Assembly: GCA_022457065.1 (NCBI GenBank)
Contig: JAJGBQ010000003.1
Span: forward strand, 1,178,001-1,242,000
DNA length: 64,000 bases
Source of the DNA: Curvularia sp. ZM96
Taxonomy: Eukaryota; Ascomycota; Dothideomycetes; Pleosporales; Pleosporaceae
Direction: 5' to 3'
Of the stretch, positions 21,553 through 32,198 are shown piece after piece. The notes under the pieces are model-generated. The model saw only the letters and a list, made by a program, of their open reading frames with translations, did not search any database and was not told the origin of the DNA. A program made the position numbers and the translations under genes. How positions within the stretch are numbered: position 1 is the stretch's first letter; every line of letters starts with the position of its first letter.

Positions 21553-22215
21553 CGCGACAATTCTAGCTGTGATAAGCTAGCAGAGGTAGCGTCAAGAGAC
21601 TTGCTTCCTAGACCTAGTGTTTGCGGAAGTGGGATAGGTGAATCAGATAATGCCTAGATCATGGTTGGATGGCGGGGCAGCTGGCAGACTTAATTTAGGT
21701 GCTTGCGGGCAACATTAAGTGGGGGCCAACAACACCTGCGCAAGTGGCCGTTGTTGATGCTTCTTGACTTCAGCTAGTATTATGCGTGACATATACAGCC
21801 ACAGCCACATCTGACCGCGCTACTGCTGCTTGCTACGTGCCAAGAGCAACTAGAGCTTAGTAACCTGCTGCGAGTGTCTTGGCAATAACGTTCTCCGCGC
21901 GGAGAAACTGCCAAAATGCATGTCTTTTATCTCTGGAGCCTGCGGTCTCTATTTTTAGTAACTCGGCTTTCTGTCTGCCGCTCTAAACGCTCTACAAATA
22001 TACAAATACGCTGTCGCGAGTAAACAGGGAGTTACTAGTAGAGGGATGATGAACGCTATTAGTAGAACGACCAACAGCACTTCCCACACGGCACATTCTC
22101 TACTCGGAGGCGAGTATACTTAAGGAGCAACAGTTATAGAACACAAGCGCATCGAGCTTAAGCTTGTAGAGGCCCTGTGGCCCGATTTCGAAAGTCCCAA
22201 CGAAAAAATGTCTCG
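21553..22215. other. Intergenic region upstream of the HET gene
   Basis: This is the presumed HET promoter, facing the 3' end of the F-box gene. No gene or repeat unit is supported here, and the tandem array does not extend into it. Confidence 0.4.
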
Positions 22216-22320
22216 TCACACAGTGTGTCTCTCCACCCATAACCAGTCCTCTCCTTCCATCTCTCGAACAGCTAGATCCGATATGGACCTGCCGGTAGGA
22301 TCGTATGACCACGACTGCAG
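22216..22320 (-). pseudogene. Displaced original 3' end of the F-box gene, with duplicated 86-bp target
   Basis: Positions 22235..22320 repeat 22525..22610, which lies inside the F-box coding region, with about 10 differences, nearly all transitions. Continued in the F-box frame on the minus strand, this copy reads VREMEGEDWLWV, then five further residues (ERHTV) and a stop at 22216..22218. It therefore looks like the ancestral C-terminus, cut off from the gene by the element at 22321..22524. Confidence 0.7.
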
Positions 22321-22524
22321 TTGAGCCTTAATTCGAGCCAACAGGAATGGCAGACTAAGGAGGATTTAACAAGCTCGAGTCTTTAGAAAATTACATATAT
22401 TTAATATAAAGGAGACTATAGATTTCTTAATAGAGGAATTCACGACTAAAGTTTTTACAATCTTCTTCCATGCCAACATGACCTAGTATTCCTCCTAGAT
22501 GTGCATTTCTCGGGATACCATGTA
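22321..22524. mobile_element. Dispersed element, copy 2, inserted in the 3' end of the F-box gene
   Basis: This second copy of the ~200-bp element at 17766..17967 is flanked on both sides by the same 86-bp sequence (22235..22320 and 22525..22610). The structure is target copy, element, target copy, as in an insertion with target duplication. The 86-bp duplication is far longer than the 2-15 bp typical of known DNA transposons and LTR elements. The class is unassigned. Confidence 0.65.
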
Positions 22525-23927
22525 ACCCATAACCAGTCCTCCCCTTCCATCTCTCGAACAACTAGATCCCGTGCGGACCTGCCGGTAAGATCGCATGGCC
22601 GCGACTGCAGTCTGACTCCAGTTTCGGCAAACTCTCGCAGGATAGCTTTGAGTTTGGTTTGACAAGTGAAAGTCCCATAAAAAGGATCCCAGTCAACAAT
22701 TGCGAGTGTATGCAAGGCAGGTAGTATGGTCTTGATGATCGGTGCGATCTCAAACAATACGTCGCAAAACGCAGTCGAAGGTCTCAGGTCGCTATTGGCT
22801 ATGAGTTGGAGGTGTTGAACGCGCCTGGGCAGTTGTCGCAAAACCCTCGAAAACGACTCGCAAGTGATCTCATTCAACTCGGAGTAAAAGCCGAACATGT
22901 CCGTGATATCAAGAAGAAGAGAATGTGTGTGTTCCAGCTTGCCCACTTCTGTCAGTACGTGCGGGTTACGTCCCAACCGACAGTCTCTTATAGACAGCGA
23001 TGTGAGCGAACTCGAGTGATGTGTAACAGCACGTAGAAACACTTCAAGTACTGTCTCTTCCCCATCCAGCCCGCAGTCACTAAATTCGAATTCCAATGTT
23101 TCGAGACGACGAAAAAATTTCATCAACTCAGCCAATTCCACCGTATCGATGCTGCAATTTCGGAGATGGAAGCTTTCAATCCCTGATTTTTCTTTTCGAA
23201 GCAGTTCATAAACTTTGTCATGCTTGTCCCATTCAAAGTCTTCTTGCGGTGTGGGAGGTAAACTCCTATCATCTGACACATCGTCCAAAGTCAACTTGCG
23301 AAGTGACGGCAGCAGGAACAAAGGGACTATATTCCCAATGCGCATTGGACCGACGATCGTTGCTTTGCTGAGATTGGACAGTGTCGGCAATCTTAGTATT
23401 GACCAAAACCAAACAGCATTGGAATCCCACACAGAGGGTATAGCAACACGGAGGGTGCGTATATACGGCGTGAAGGAGAGGAAGACGAACAAATATACAT
23501 CCGTGCCAACACATTCCAGCAGGCCGTTCAGAAAATCTGTACCAATGTCATCTGTATCGAGTGTTTCCCTGGAATCTAGTCCTGTACTAAGATCTGCCAC
23601 TACTGCTTGTTTGATGTTTCGAAGTTCCATTGATGTCAAATCATCGGGGAACAAGAAGGCATCGTTAGTTAGATTCTTGCCGTACCCTGTAGGACCACAA
23701 TCCCAATCTACCTCTTCGATACATCGCGCTTGCGTTAAATTGGACGCAAGTGTGCGGATAAATAGCGCTGGATTTCCATGGGCTAGGACAAAGGTGTTGG
23801 ATGTGACCTGGTTGGCGAGACGGTGTAGGCGTCTGTTCACGAGACTGATATTGACGGTTCCATGGATTCCTTCGAGCGACAGATGGCTGATGATCTCTAG
23901 TAACAATTCGTTTGGTAAGGCCTCCAT
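22455..23927 (-). CDS. F-box protein, leucine-rich C-terminal part
   Basis: F-box proteins recruit substrates to SCF ubiquitin ligases through Skp1. The chosen start is the ATG at 23927, giving 490 aa. An F-box lies at about residues 3-45 (ALPNELLLEIISHLSLE ... SLVNRRLHRLAN). The remainder has irregular leucine-rich segments of the type LRKLTLDDVSDD, LETLEFEFSDCGL and LTSLSIRDCRLG. These suggest an LRR-like substrate-binding arc. The substrate is unknown. The last 22 residues and the stop are encoded by the inserted element, replacing the presumed original five-residue ending. The frame is otherwise intact, so the protein may still function. Confidence 0.8.
   Translation of the reverse strand: MEALPNELLLEIISHLSLEGIHGTVNISLVNRRLHRLANQVTSNTFVLAHGNPALFIRTLASNLTQARCIEEVDWDCGPTGYGKNLTNDAFLFPDDLTSMELRNIKQAVVADLSTGLDSRETLDTDDIGTDFLNGLLECVGTDVYLFVFLSFTPYIRTLRVAIPSVWDSNAVWFWSILRLPTLSNLSKATIVGPMRIGNIVPLFLLPSLRKLTLDDVSDDRSLPPTPQEDFEWDKHDKVYELLRKEKSGIESFHLRNCSIDTVELAELMKFFRRLETLEFEFSDCGLDGEETVLEVFLRAVTHHSSSLTSLSIRDCRLGRNPHVLTEVGKLEHTHSLLLDITDMFGFYSELNEITCESFSRVLRQLPRRVQHLQLIANSDLRPSTAFCDVLFEIAPIIKTILPALHTLAIVDWDPFYGTFTCQTKLKAILREFAETGVRLQSRPCDLTGRSARDLVVREMEGEDWLWVTWYPEKCTSRRNTRSCWHGRRL
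22525..22610. repeat. 86-bp duplicated target, copy inside the F-box CDS
   Basis: This is the right-hand copy of the sequence at 22235..22320. It begins ACCCATAACCAGTCCT and ends GCGACTGCAG. Of about 10 mismatches, nine are C/T or G/A. The other copy carries more A/T at these sites, as repeat-induced point mutation would leave. Confidence 0.75.
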
Positions 23928-24656
23928 GATAGGTAGTGATTGAACGCTCCGCAAAGAAGGAAGCCTAAAGTCAGGTCATATCCCCTCACACGAGCCACTA
24001 GCGTCTTGGCGATCTTCCTAAAGAGAAAAGACGTCCTCGCTGCCCTATAAAACGCAAAGGAAGAATAGTATCAACAAGCGTGTCTGACCAGAAGAATGAT
24101 TTGAACAATGGTGTGTACATTCAATAAGAGAGTGGTGATGCAGCTGCGTGGTATCCGCACTCACGCAACAGTCCCATCTCTCGCACCTAATTAAGATCAA
24201 TTTCTGTTTCTCCGCCTCGCCATTAGGTAGTGGCTTCTGTCCTGTGTGTCCTTGCTGCAGGGCACACGCATATCATCCCTCCTGCATGTTTATAAGTATG
24301 TACATTGTTGTCCAACGAAATTCCAGCCAAAAAGAAGGATATAGTACAGGGGCTCCAATGCCCTTTAACGATGTAGAGGAAAAACCAGACTGACGGTTTC
24401 TTGGCAGGGAAATGTCGAAAACCTGAAGATGATAGTAAAATGGGGTTGACGTCAATGTATCGCTGCTAAAGCATTACGCTGGGCTGATATGGATAGAGCA
24501 TCCTTGTATGTTCGTGAGTCGTGCCCCAACTTGTGCGTGGTAGTCGTTGAGGCTAGCTTTGAATTTTTTTGGTGCTGTTCTGGGGCCGCTCTGTGTTTTG
24601 GTTATGGCTTACTCCAGATCTAACGCACGATGATGGATTAAAGTCACCGTATTTCT
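23928..24656. promoter_or_regulatory. F-box promoter / WSC gene 3' flank
   Basis: A 729-bp gap lies between two leftward genes. It should hold the F-box promoter and the WSC gene's 3' UTR. No other feature is seen. Confidence 0.4.
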
Positions 24657-26025
24657 CTACGGATCAGGGTTTCGCACGTTCAGTTGACGACCGTAATCTC
24701 GACTGTCGTCGATACTGCCCAAGCTTTCTCGGCTGAGGTTGGCGCCGTGGAAGGTGAGGACGGCAGCTGGGTTGAGGCGAGAATCGACCAAGATCGGCTG
24801 ACTTAGCCGGCGAGTCGACGGAGTGATGGGTGTTGTCGACTCGTCGTCAGGTCGGCTGCGCTGTGAACCAAAAGTGGTAGTAAGAGGCGTGGGTGATTTC
24901 TCCGTACGTCCCAACAGACCAGCTCTGCTCATCGTGCTGACATTGCGTGTGATGCCAGATCCACCTTCTTGCTCGAGCTGTTGCTGTCTCCTCTTCCTCC
25001 ACAGGAAAAACAAAATGGCGCCAATGATAGCTAGTAGACCGATAACACCACCAGCTACGCCACCAGCAATTGCGCCTATGTTGGGTGAATCCTTTGATTC
25101 ACTGACAGCAGGGGCAGCGGCTGTGGGCGTTATGACAACGGTGCGGGTGACGACATTGCCGCTCTCGGTTACCAAGGTCGGCACCGTGACGGGCTCCTGG
25201 GTCTTGCTGGGAGTATCGGTAGGCGACGGTTTCTTGCTCTGCGATACGTGTTAGTCAGTGGTGTTGAACTGGGTTGGAAGTGAAGTACAGTAGAGGATGA
25301 GGACGAAGATGAAGACGAAGAAGAGGCCGGCTCTGCAGTGACCGTTGAGAAAACAGTCTCTGGTTTCTGCGTCACAATGCTCGTTACCACTTGTGCAGGA
25401 GGTGGAGCAGACTACCGGGAAGTCAAATACCGATAGCATGTGATTGTGCATGTACAGCCAAAGAAGAGTCTTTAGGGAGATTGACGAATGGCAAGCAAGG
25501 GAACTGTGCAGATAGAATAAGAAAAAAGGGTACTTACAGTTGGTGCTTGTTGTTTGGAGGAGGCAGCTGGGGTAGAGGAGGGCTGCGAGGCTCCCTTGGT
25601 GCCAGATGGCTTGCCGTCCATCTGCACGTAGATGTAAAGGTCTTTGTCCTTGTTTCCACATTTTTCGTCAGGGAAGCCAGGGCAGTTTACCATGCAGTCG
25701 CTTGTGTCTGATGTATCTCCGGGTACGTAGTTGGAACACCAGCAGTCGGTGAATTGGATGACGGCAAATGCCCATGAACCGCCCTCCTCTTTGCAGTGGT
25801 TCGTGCAGTTGCCATTGGACTGGTATGGCCAAGTGTCTAGGCTTGTTAAACACCGAATGGCGCACAAGAGGGATGGAGGGACTTACAGCTAGTGTCCTGT
25901 TCGCCAGTGTTGAGGGAAGAACAATATGGATATTGCCAATCCGCAGCACCTGCGGGCTGTATCGAGAGCAGGAGCGTGGAGAATGCGGCCAAGCCGAGCA
26001 GGGAGGAAGCGAAGTTACGGTCCAT
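24657..26025 (-). CDS. WSC-domain single-pass cell-surface sensor
   Basis: This is a probable plasma-membrane stress sensor of the Wsc type, which reports cell-wall damage to Rho1 and the Pkc1 MAP-kinase pathway. Four exons, 25887..26025, 25538..25836, 25289..25411 and 24657..25238, give 380 aa. A signal peptide spans about residues 1-28 (SSLLGLAAFSTLLLSIQPAGA). The WSC domain covers about 29-125 with its conserved cysteines (YCSS, GNCTNHC, FTDCWCSNYVPGD, CPGFPDEKCG). A Ser/Thr-rich stalk follows, with a poly-Ser run near the third exon's end. One membrane helix lies at about 241-267 (GGVAGGVIGLLAIIGAILFFLW), followed by a stop-transfer RKRR and a Ser-rich cytoplasmic tail. The order is complete for the family. 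Confidence 0.9.
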
Positions 26026-29000
26026 TGTGAAGACAAGAGGCGCTGGTCGACTACTGGAGGCTGGTAGAGTAGGCGAAGGCCTTGTCGACGAGCCTCTAGG
26101 GCTGTATGGGTCTCGGTTCGTTTGCTCCGCGGCGTGAATGGGGCAGATGCTGGAGCGCGACAAAGACTGTCGGGGAAAGAAGGCGATTGAACGCCCCCGT
26201 TTGCAGGCGGGCGCGAGGTGAAGAGCGAGAGGAAGAGAGGACCGACGGCTGGTGAAGCGAGCGGGGTCGAAGGGTCGCTGTGGTGTGAGGTGGTACAGGC
26301 GGCCTGGTCGATGGACTCGTCGGAGCGCTCTCGAGGCGACGGATGCGATGCACGGGCGAAGCAGAGCAGGTGGTGGTGAGGGTAGTGAGAGTGGAGGTGG
26401 TTGTGTCGCCTCAGACTGTGGTCAGCATCGCTGCCCGTGGAGAGTTGTCGGACGGGAGACGCCGGTAGGACAGCGGGAAGCAGGCAAGGGAAAAGGCTCT
26501 GTTGAGAATGAAGGCTGGTGGAGCGGCAGACTTACGAGCGCTAAATCAACCACACGGTCTGTGCTGATGCTTCGAGCACTATCCACGTCCTGATCCCTCC
26601 CGCTTTGGCCTTTAGTTCCTCCGCCTCTTCCGCACTGGGCACAAGCTCCTGACTCGACCCGCCCTCTTCCTTGTTTTCCGCCAATGATGGCCCTATTCGT
26701 CCGACTGGCAGCCCGGCGCCGTCCCAGGCAATGGTATTGATATCGTCGTCAATCGTCTGCTAGTATAGCCTCAACCGCCTGAGGTCACCACCTCCCGGAT
26801 GGCCTCGAACTGGATACACAGACCGGAGCCAAGCTCGGGATGCGCAGGAGCCTTTTTGCTTTTGTTGCAATGCTGCTGCTGTGCTGGGTGACACTGCCGC
26901 GGCCTGTCTTCCGGAAATGAAATCAGCATATGTCAAACCGATCGATCCAAGTGCCCGTGGCGAAAGCAGCAGCAGCAAACTAATATCTATACATACCGGT
27001 CGGCTTCTGCTCCACGAGTGCACCTGCTAGATAAACGAGAGTAAGGGTCAGTCACGACAACGAACGTGTGAAGAGACGACGGCAAAGGTGGAATGGTTGG
27101 GTGCTGCTGCACAGCGCAGGACTCGCAGCGTGTTTTGTCTTTGCTACGATGCGTGCTGATCACCTGGCACGGCGCAGGATTAGCACGGTGTGGTGGCGTT
27201 GGGATTGCTTTCTCTCATGCCTGCCACCCAACCGGCCGAATTGCTGTCCCAGTCCTCGCAGCAGACATGAAAAGCAGGTGTCCGCATCACTTCTCACCCT
27301 CCTTGCATGAGCCGCCCTGTTGCATGCAGCCTGCACGATGTACATATGCAGCCATCGCAAGCTCTCCACCACAAGTCGCGATCGTTGCCTTACGCAGCTG
27401 GGTATCGTCGCACACTCGGGCCTTTTTGCACAACGCATCTTTTTTTCAAGAAACCAAGAGCTTTGCTATGCGGTGTTGAGGCTCTGGGTTGGCGACGAAG
27501 CGCCGGACCGTTGAGATTCTCAAGCAACGGCGTCAAGCCTCATCACCTTGTCACCACTCATGCACTCCACTCCTCTCTGACATGACTAGACAGGGCGACA
27601 CGCCCGTCCGAGTACGCCTATCGAGGCCGTCGAGGCCATACCAACCCTCGGCGATCTCACCATCCGACGGTTTTGCTTATCGGCTTGAACCCTCTGCCTC
27701 ATTTTCCTTCCAATTAGCCTGATCGCCTAGCAACCAACATGGTGAATGCGCGACCAGCTCTAACCAACTTGGGCTGCCGACAGCATTGGCTGTTAAAGGG
27801 TTGTCCTGCCAAGCCACCGCAAGCCAGCCACCGCACGTACACGCGGCCTGGGTCTCATTGTCTTGCTCGCGCCCAATTCTCTTTCGCAGACGCTTGCGGC
27901 GATCATCATCCCGGCGGGCTATGACGCAAGCCTTTTTCTTCCTCGGCCGATGATTCGCCACTGTTTTGTCGCTAAGCGACCTCTGCGGGCGCGTTAATTC
28001 CAACTCGGATCAGCCCATATCGATAGCGCGATCAACAGGGGACCTAGCAAGCGCAAACTGCCCGAATTAAATATGGACCGGGAGAGGGATGGAGTGTGGA
28101 AAGAGATAAAGATTGGCACACCCGGTATATGTTGAAGCAGAGTCTGAAAGCCACTGGCGTCATTGACTTGCTGGTGAGACAACTGCGTTACTGATGCCTC
28201 GGTCATGTTTACATCAAAGTGGATGCCATGTGCTGGCAACAAAAGGGGTCGGCAGATTCAGCGTCGGAGAACATGTCATTATTTTTGGTGGTCAGACATG
28301 TGGTACCTGCATGCTTGGCCGAGCACGGTGAACCACCCTGCCGACTTTGAAACTGGAGAAATTCTACATTGTCAGCGCGATACGAAATTCAGTGCTGCGA
28401 TTTAATTGTTGAGTATACTTCGCATGTCGGCTTGTCGTCCGAAACTCGGCGGTATTTGACTCTTCTGTGCGTTTCCAACCATCTTTGCCTTGGTGCGGCT
28501 GTCAAACAGTCACCTTACTCGAGCATGCTCCGCTACATGATGCAACTAGGGCTGTGGCGCGCCTAATGAGGACTTTGTTGCAACTACAACAGCAACACTT
28601 GTATGACTTGAACAAAAGCGTAAAGGAAATCACTTTATGCGTTCCTGGGTTTGCGGCGGTTCGGGTGAACTGCTCATGAACAATCCCAGTTTTACTTCAC
28701 ATGAAACACGATCGGAAAAAAGTCTAGACCACGACAATTTGCGCTCATGCCATTTGGTGGTAGATTCCCATCTTGGTGGTTGCCTATGGTAACTTCGCCC
28801 CTCAGACATGCGTCGAGTGGCTGTCGGGTGAGCGCTCACAAGGACGTGAATTACGCGAGTTGCCTAGCACACGATTGAAGTCGTTCACAGCAGGAGTATC
28901 AATGCGTATTCTTCTCTCTGATAACCACGCTTTGCTCAAGTAAGGTCATACACATCCCATCTGGCGGTACCATCTTGCTAGCAAGCGTAAATGACCTAGT

Positions 29001-29276
29001 ACATGCTCAAGACATGGTAGTATGGAGGAAGATGTGGGGCTTCCGAAGGATGTAAATTGACTCGCTAATATCCGTATACGGAACGAACATGCCCAAGCAC
29101 AATGATGGATAGGAGAGTCTAGAACCAAAAATAACACCAGTCGCCGTTTCAATACTCCAACTTGGCGCAACCCACACGCAACACGCACATGTCTCGTCCG
29201 ATATCTCAGCCGCACATACGCCCGTCTCTCCTTTTGCTCACACCGCTTTGCAACATGCCAGCTTCGAGTTGCCCGT
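26026..29276. other. 3.2-kb region without a supported gene
   Basis: The left part should contain the WSC promoter and 5' leader. Several short open frames exist on both strands (for example 27582..27722 plus and 27677..28003 minus), but none has a recognisable domain, and none joins others through good splice sites. GC content is ordinary, so this is not an obvious transposon relic. A lineage-specific gene or non-coding transcript could be present and unseen. Confidence 0.4.
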
Positions 29277-29918
29277 TCAAGCACCGTCTCCCCACAGGCC
29301 GACCACCTGCATCGCAAACGCCACACCCGCTAGCCCCGTCTTGATCAGCTCTGTCCTCTGCCTCTTCTCAACAAACTCCCTGACCAATTCGCCGTTGACC
29401 TCGTCGCCCTGGGCCTCCAGCTCCATGACCTGTCTCTTCTCGTCTGCTCCCTCCATGGCGCTCACAGCATAGTCGACACCCGGACCAGAGATGAAGGCAA
29501 AGATGGAGGTATAGAGCAGGTAAGGGTGGCGGAAGCGGCGCGGCGACAGCAGGTAGGCAGAGAACAGGGTGAATGTAGTGACATGGCGGAGGTATGAGGA
29601 TAGCCAAGAGGACTGCTTAGACAGGTAGGCGAGAGAAGTACGGGCGTTTGTGGCAGTGGGCAGGGCGAGGAGTGCGGGGAATGCGGTTGTGGAGAGGGTA
29701 GCAGAGACGCCCTGGATGGTTGTTAGCATGTTAGACATTTCTTCATTGCTATATTTCCCTTATCGTCCTTGACGGGGCAGTTCCCCATGGGTCGAGTATG
29801 GAGCAAGCCTTGGCAAGCATCAAGCAGACAAAGGTGGCGGGCTTGTTCAACGTACCGTAGCGATCCCCAGCGTGATTGTCCCGACGAATTTACATATCGA
29901 CACTGTTTGCGCCGACAT
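29277..29918 (-). CDS. ATG33: Atg33-like mitochondrial membrane protein
   Basis: Atg33 is a mitochondrial outer-membrane protein needed for mitophagy in yeast. Two exons, 29856..29918 and 29277..29711, give 165 aa. The 144-nt intron starts GTACGT and ends CAG. Splicing joins SICKFVGTITLGIAT to GVSATLSTTAFPALLAL, making one continuous hydrophobic helix, which supports the model. A second hydrophobic segment contains the motif RHPYLLY, which yeast Atg33 also has. A third lies at the C-terminus (TGLAGVAFAMQVVGLWG). An acidic soluble loop separates the last two. Similarity outside these motifs is weak, so the assignment is probable rather than certain. The gene is divergent from the peroxisomal reductase gene. 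Confidence 0.72.
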
Positions 29919-30547
29919 TGTGATGGCAATTGTTGGCAATCGTATCGTAGGGGGCTGTTAGGTATATCCGTCTAGTAACAACGATGACGATGACGAGGAT
30001 GAGGATCACGACGATGATTCAGCCGCTGAATGCAGATTGCGGAGTTGGAGCGGAACGGATCCGGTGGCCCAAGCTCCGCGCCCTTGGCCTGACATCCCGC
30101 TCTACTACATGCGGAGACGAGTTACATGTGAAAGCTGCCAGCCCGCTAAAATGCGATCAATAGATGAGCAGCACTTGAGCTCGACATTGACATCTCCTGT
30201 CGAGCTTCACTAATTTCTTACACTCCAACATGCATCGCGTGGCCACAATCTCTCGTCTGAGGCCCTTGTCTCGTCTGGCGCGCATTACAGCATGCAACGG
30301 ACCTCGGCTCTGTCTGACTTCAACGCTCATCTCGCCGGCTGCCGATCGGTGCGGCCGTAACTTTCACTCGACGTGAGCTCTTCATATACTTTTCAACTAT
30401 CTTGTTGCTCCGAGACACAAACTGGTTTATCTCACACTATCTTCTCCATCGCCTCCCTCTGCCTACTTACGCCTTCTTCCCAGTCCTCGACGCCTACAAT
30501 CTGACGATAACGACACCAAGCTCCCGGCTTGGAAAACACCACGAACC
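29919..30547. promoter_or_regulatory. Divergent promoter region, Atg33-like / dienoyl-CoA reductase
   Basis: This 629-bp gap lies between divergent starts. It holds a GAY-type trinucleotide tract at about 29982..30018 and a pyrimidine-rich leader at about 30390-30490. Both are ordinary for fungal promoters. Confidence 0.5.
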
Positions 30548-31551
30548 ATGCCTATGGAAAGATACCAGTTTATGAGCAACATCTGGAAAGATGGCATCTT
30601 TGGTATGATTCCTACGACCACCCATAGCTCTTCTGACGACTACCAAACTAACCCAGTCTGACCGCAGACAACAAAGTCCTCTTCTGCACTGGTGGAGCAG
30701 GCTCCATCTGCAGCGCCCAAGTGCGCGCCATGGTGGCCCTGGGCGCCAACGCCTGCATAGTCGGACGCAACGTCGAGAAGACCGAGAACATGGCCAAGGA
30801 CATTGCGACGGCACGACCAGGTGCTAAAGTCATCGGTATCGGGGCCATTGATGTACGCAAGCCCGAGCTCCTCCAGCAAGCCGCAGACCGCTGCGCAAAG
30901 GAACTCGGCAGCATCGACTTCGTTATTGCCGGCGCGGCTGGCAACTTCCTTGCGACCGTAGACCAGATCTCGCCAAACGCCATGAAGAGCGTCATCGATA
31001 TCGACGTACTCGGGAGCTACAACACAGTCAAAGCAACGCTCCCTTACCTCGTCGAGTCCGCCGCCAAACACCGAACCGATGGAAAGACACAACCACCCAA
31101 CGGAACCGGTGGTCGCATCATTTTCGTCAGTGCAACCCTGCACTACACAGGCACACCGCTGCAGTCACACGTCTCCGTCGCAAAAGCCGGCGTGGACGCC
31201 ATGGCCGTCTCCGTCGCCATCGAGCAAGGGCCCAAGGGTATAACTTCCAATATCATTGCCCCGGGACCCATTGCCGACACAGAGGGCATGGCCCGCTTGT
31301 CCAAGGCAGACGCCAATAGCAAGGGTATCAAGAAAGTCCCGATTGGTCGCTGGGGCTCCGTCAAGGAGATTGCCGATGCTACTGTCTATCTCTTTTCCGA
31401 CGCTGGCAACTTTGTCAATGGCGAGACGCTTGTTGTGGACGGGGGTGCATGGCACACAGCTGGTTTTAGCGGCGGCTTCGAGTACCCGGACTTTTTGCTC
31501 TCGGGTGAGGCTGTCACGGGTGTCGCAGGAGGGAAGAAGTCGAAGTTGTAG
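30548..31551 (+). CDS. SPS19: Peroxisomal 2,4-dienoyl-CoA reductase (Sps19 type)
   Basis: This is an NADPH-dependent short-chain reductase that removes conjugated double bonds during beta-oxidation of unsaturated fatty acids in peroxisomes. Two exons, 30548..30602 and 30668..31551, give 312 aa. The intron is 65 nt (GTATGA ... CTAAC ... CAG). The Rossmann start is FCTGGAGSICSAQV, and the second dinucleotide-binding landmark is AGAAGNF. The active-site region reads VSATLHYTGTPLQSHVSVAKAGVDAM. It keeps the lysine but lacks the classic YxxxK tyrosine, as dienoyl-CoA reductases do. The substrate loop NIIAPGPIADTEGM follows. The C-terminal tripeptide is SKL, a perfect PTS1 peroxisomal targeting signal. 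Confidence 0.93.
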
Positions 31552-32127
31552 ATAAACGTAGTTATAACGAGAGAAATATAGGAATATAACGTACAAGGCA
31601 ATGTTAAACTTTCAGCTTGAGCATGAGGCCTGCTAGAGTATCCATGCACATGTACGCACGCATATAGCTTGAAAGACTTTCTTTGTGGTAAGAAGAGAAT
31701 AAACCAATAAACTCAAAAGAGTTTAGCCAAGAAGCAGAGTTCAATTCGAAACAAAGAAGCTATGTCTACCTTGCATAGAAAAAGAATTTAGCAAAGGGTC
31801 AACACCTGCACGCACGTTCATAGCATAACTGCGTATGCAGGGTCTTTTCCAAAGAGTACGCACGAGTCGTTCTCAGCTCAAAAAAATCAAGCCAGAAAAT
31901 AAACTTCAATAATCCTTAGGGTAAAAAGCAAATACTATAACAGCCCATCACGATAGCAGCTGAGAAAAAAAGAAGGAGAGGAAGACAGACGTCTACCTTG
32001 GTTGCCTCTCTTTACCTTCTACTTCGTTCAGCACATACACACCTAGATCCTCCTAACCAGTCTGACAAAAAAGGAGAGAAATGGACAAAAGAGAGAAAAA
32101 AGTGCAAAAAAAGAAGAAATCAGACAT
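31552..32127. other. 3' flank of the reductase gene, up to the tRNA
   Basis: This 576-bp AT-rich segment has A-runs at about 31960-32115. The A-run beside the tRNA's 3' end reads as T-runs on the tRNA's coding strand, so it can serve as the RNA polymerase III terminator. No gene is seen. Confidence 0.5.
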
Positions 32128-32198
32128 AGCTGCTCTCGGTTTCGATCCGAGGTCCTCCGGGTTATGAGCCCGGCGCGCTTCCGCTGCGCCAAGCAGCT
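32128..32198 (-). tRNA. Initiator tRNA-Met (CAU)
   Basis: The minus strand folds as a complete cloverleaf of 71 nt without an intron. The 7-bp acceptor stem pairs AGCTGCT with AGCAGCT and starts with A1:U72, typical of eukaryotic initiators. The D-stem is GCGC/GCGC. The anticodon arm is CCGGG-CTCATAA-CCCGG with anticodon CAT. The T-arm is CTCGG-ATCGAAA-CCGAG. The AUCGAAA loop, in place of TUC, marks an initiator rather than an elongator tRNA-Met. Confidence 0.95.

Noticed and set aside
22100..22312. Small gene on the minus strand
   Set aside because: It is made of the duplicated target and the former 3' end of the F-box gene in another frame.
17766..22524. LTR retrotransposon formed by the two ~200-bp direct repeats
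   Set aside because: The interval has no gag or pol genes, the repeats lack TG...CA ends, and they are too diverged for one insertion event.
27582..28003. Short frames on both strands in the geneless region
   Set aside because: They show no domain, no membrane or signal segment and no convincing splice partners, so they are not reported as genes.
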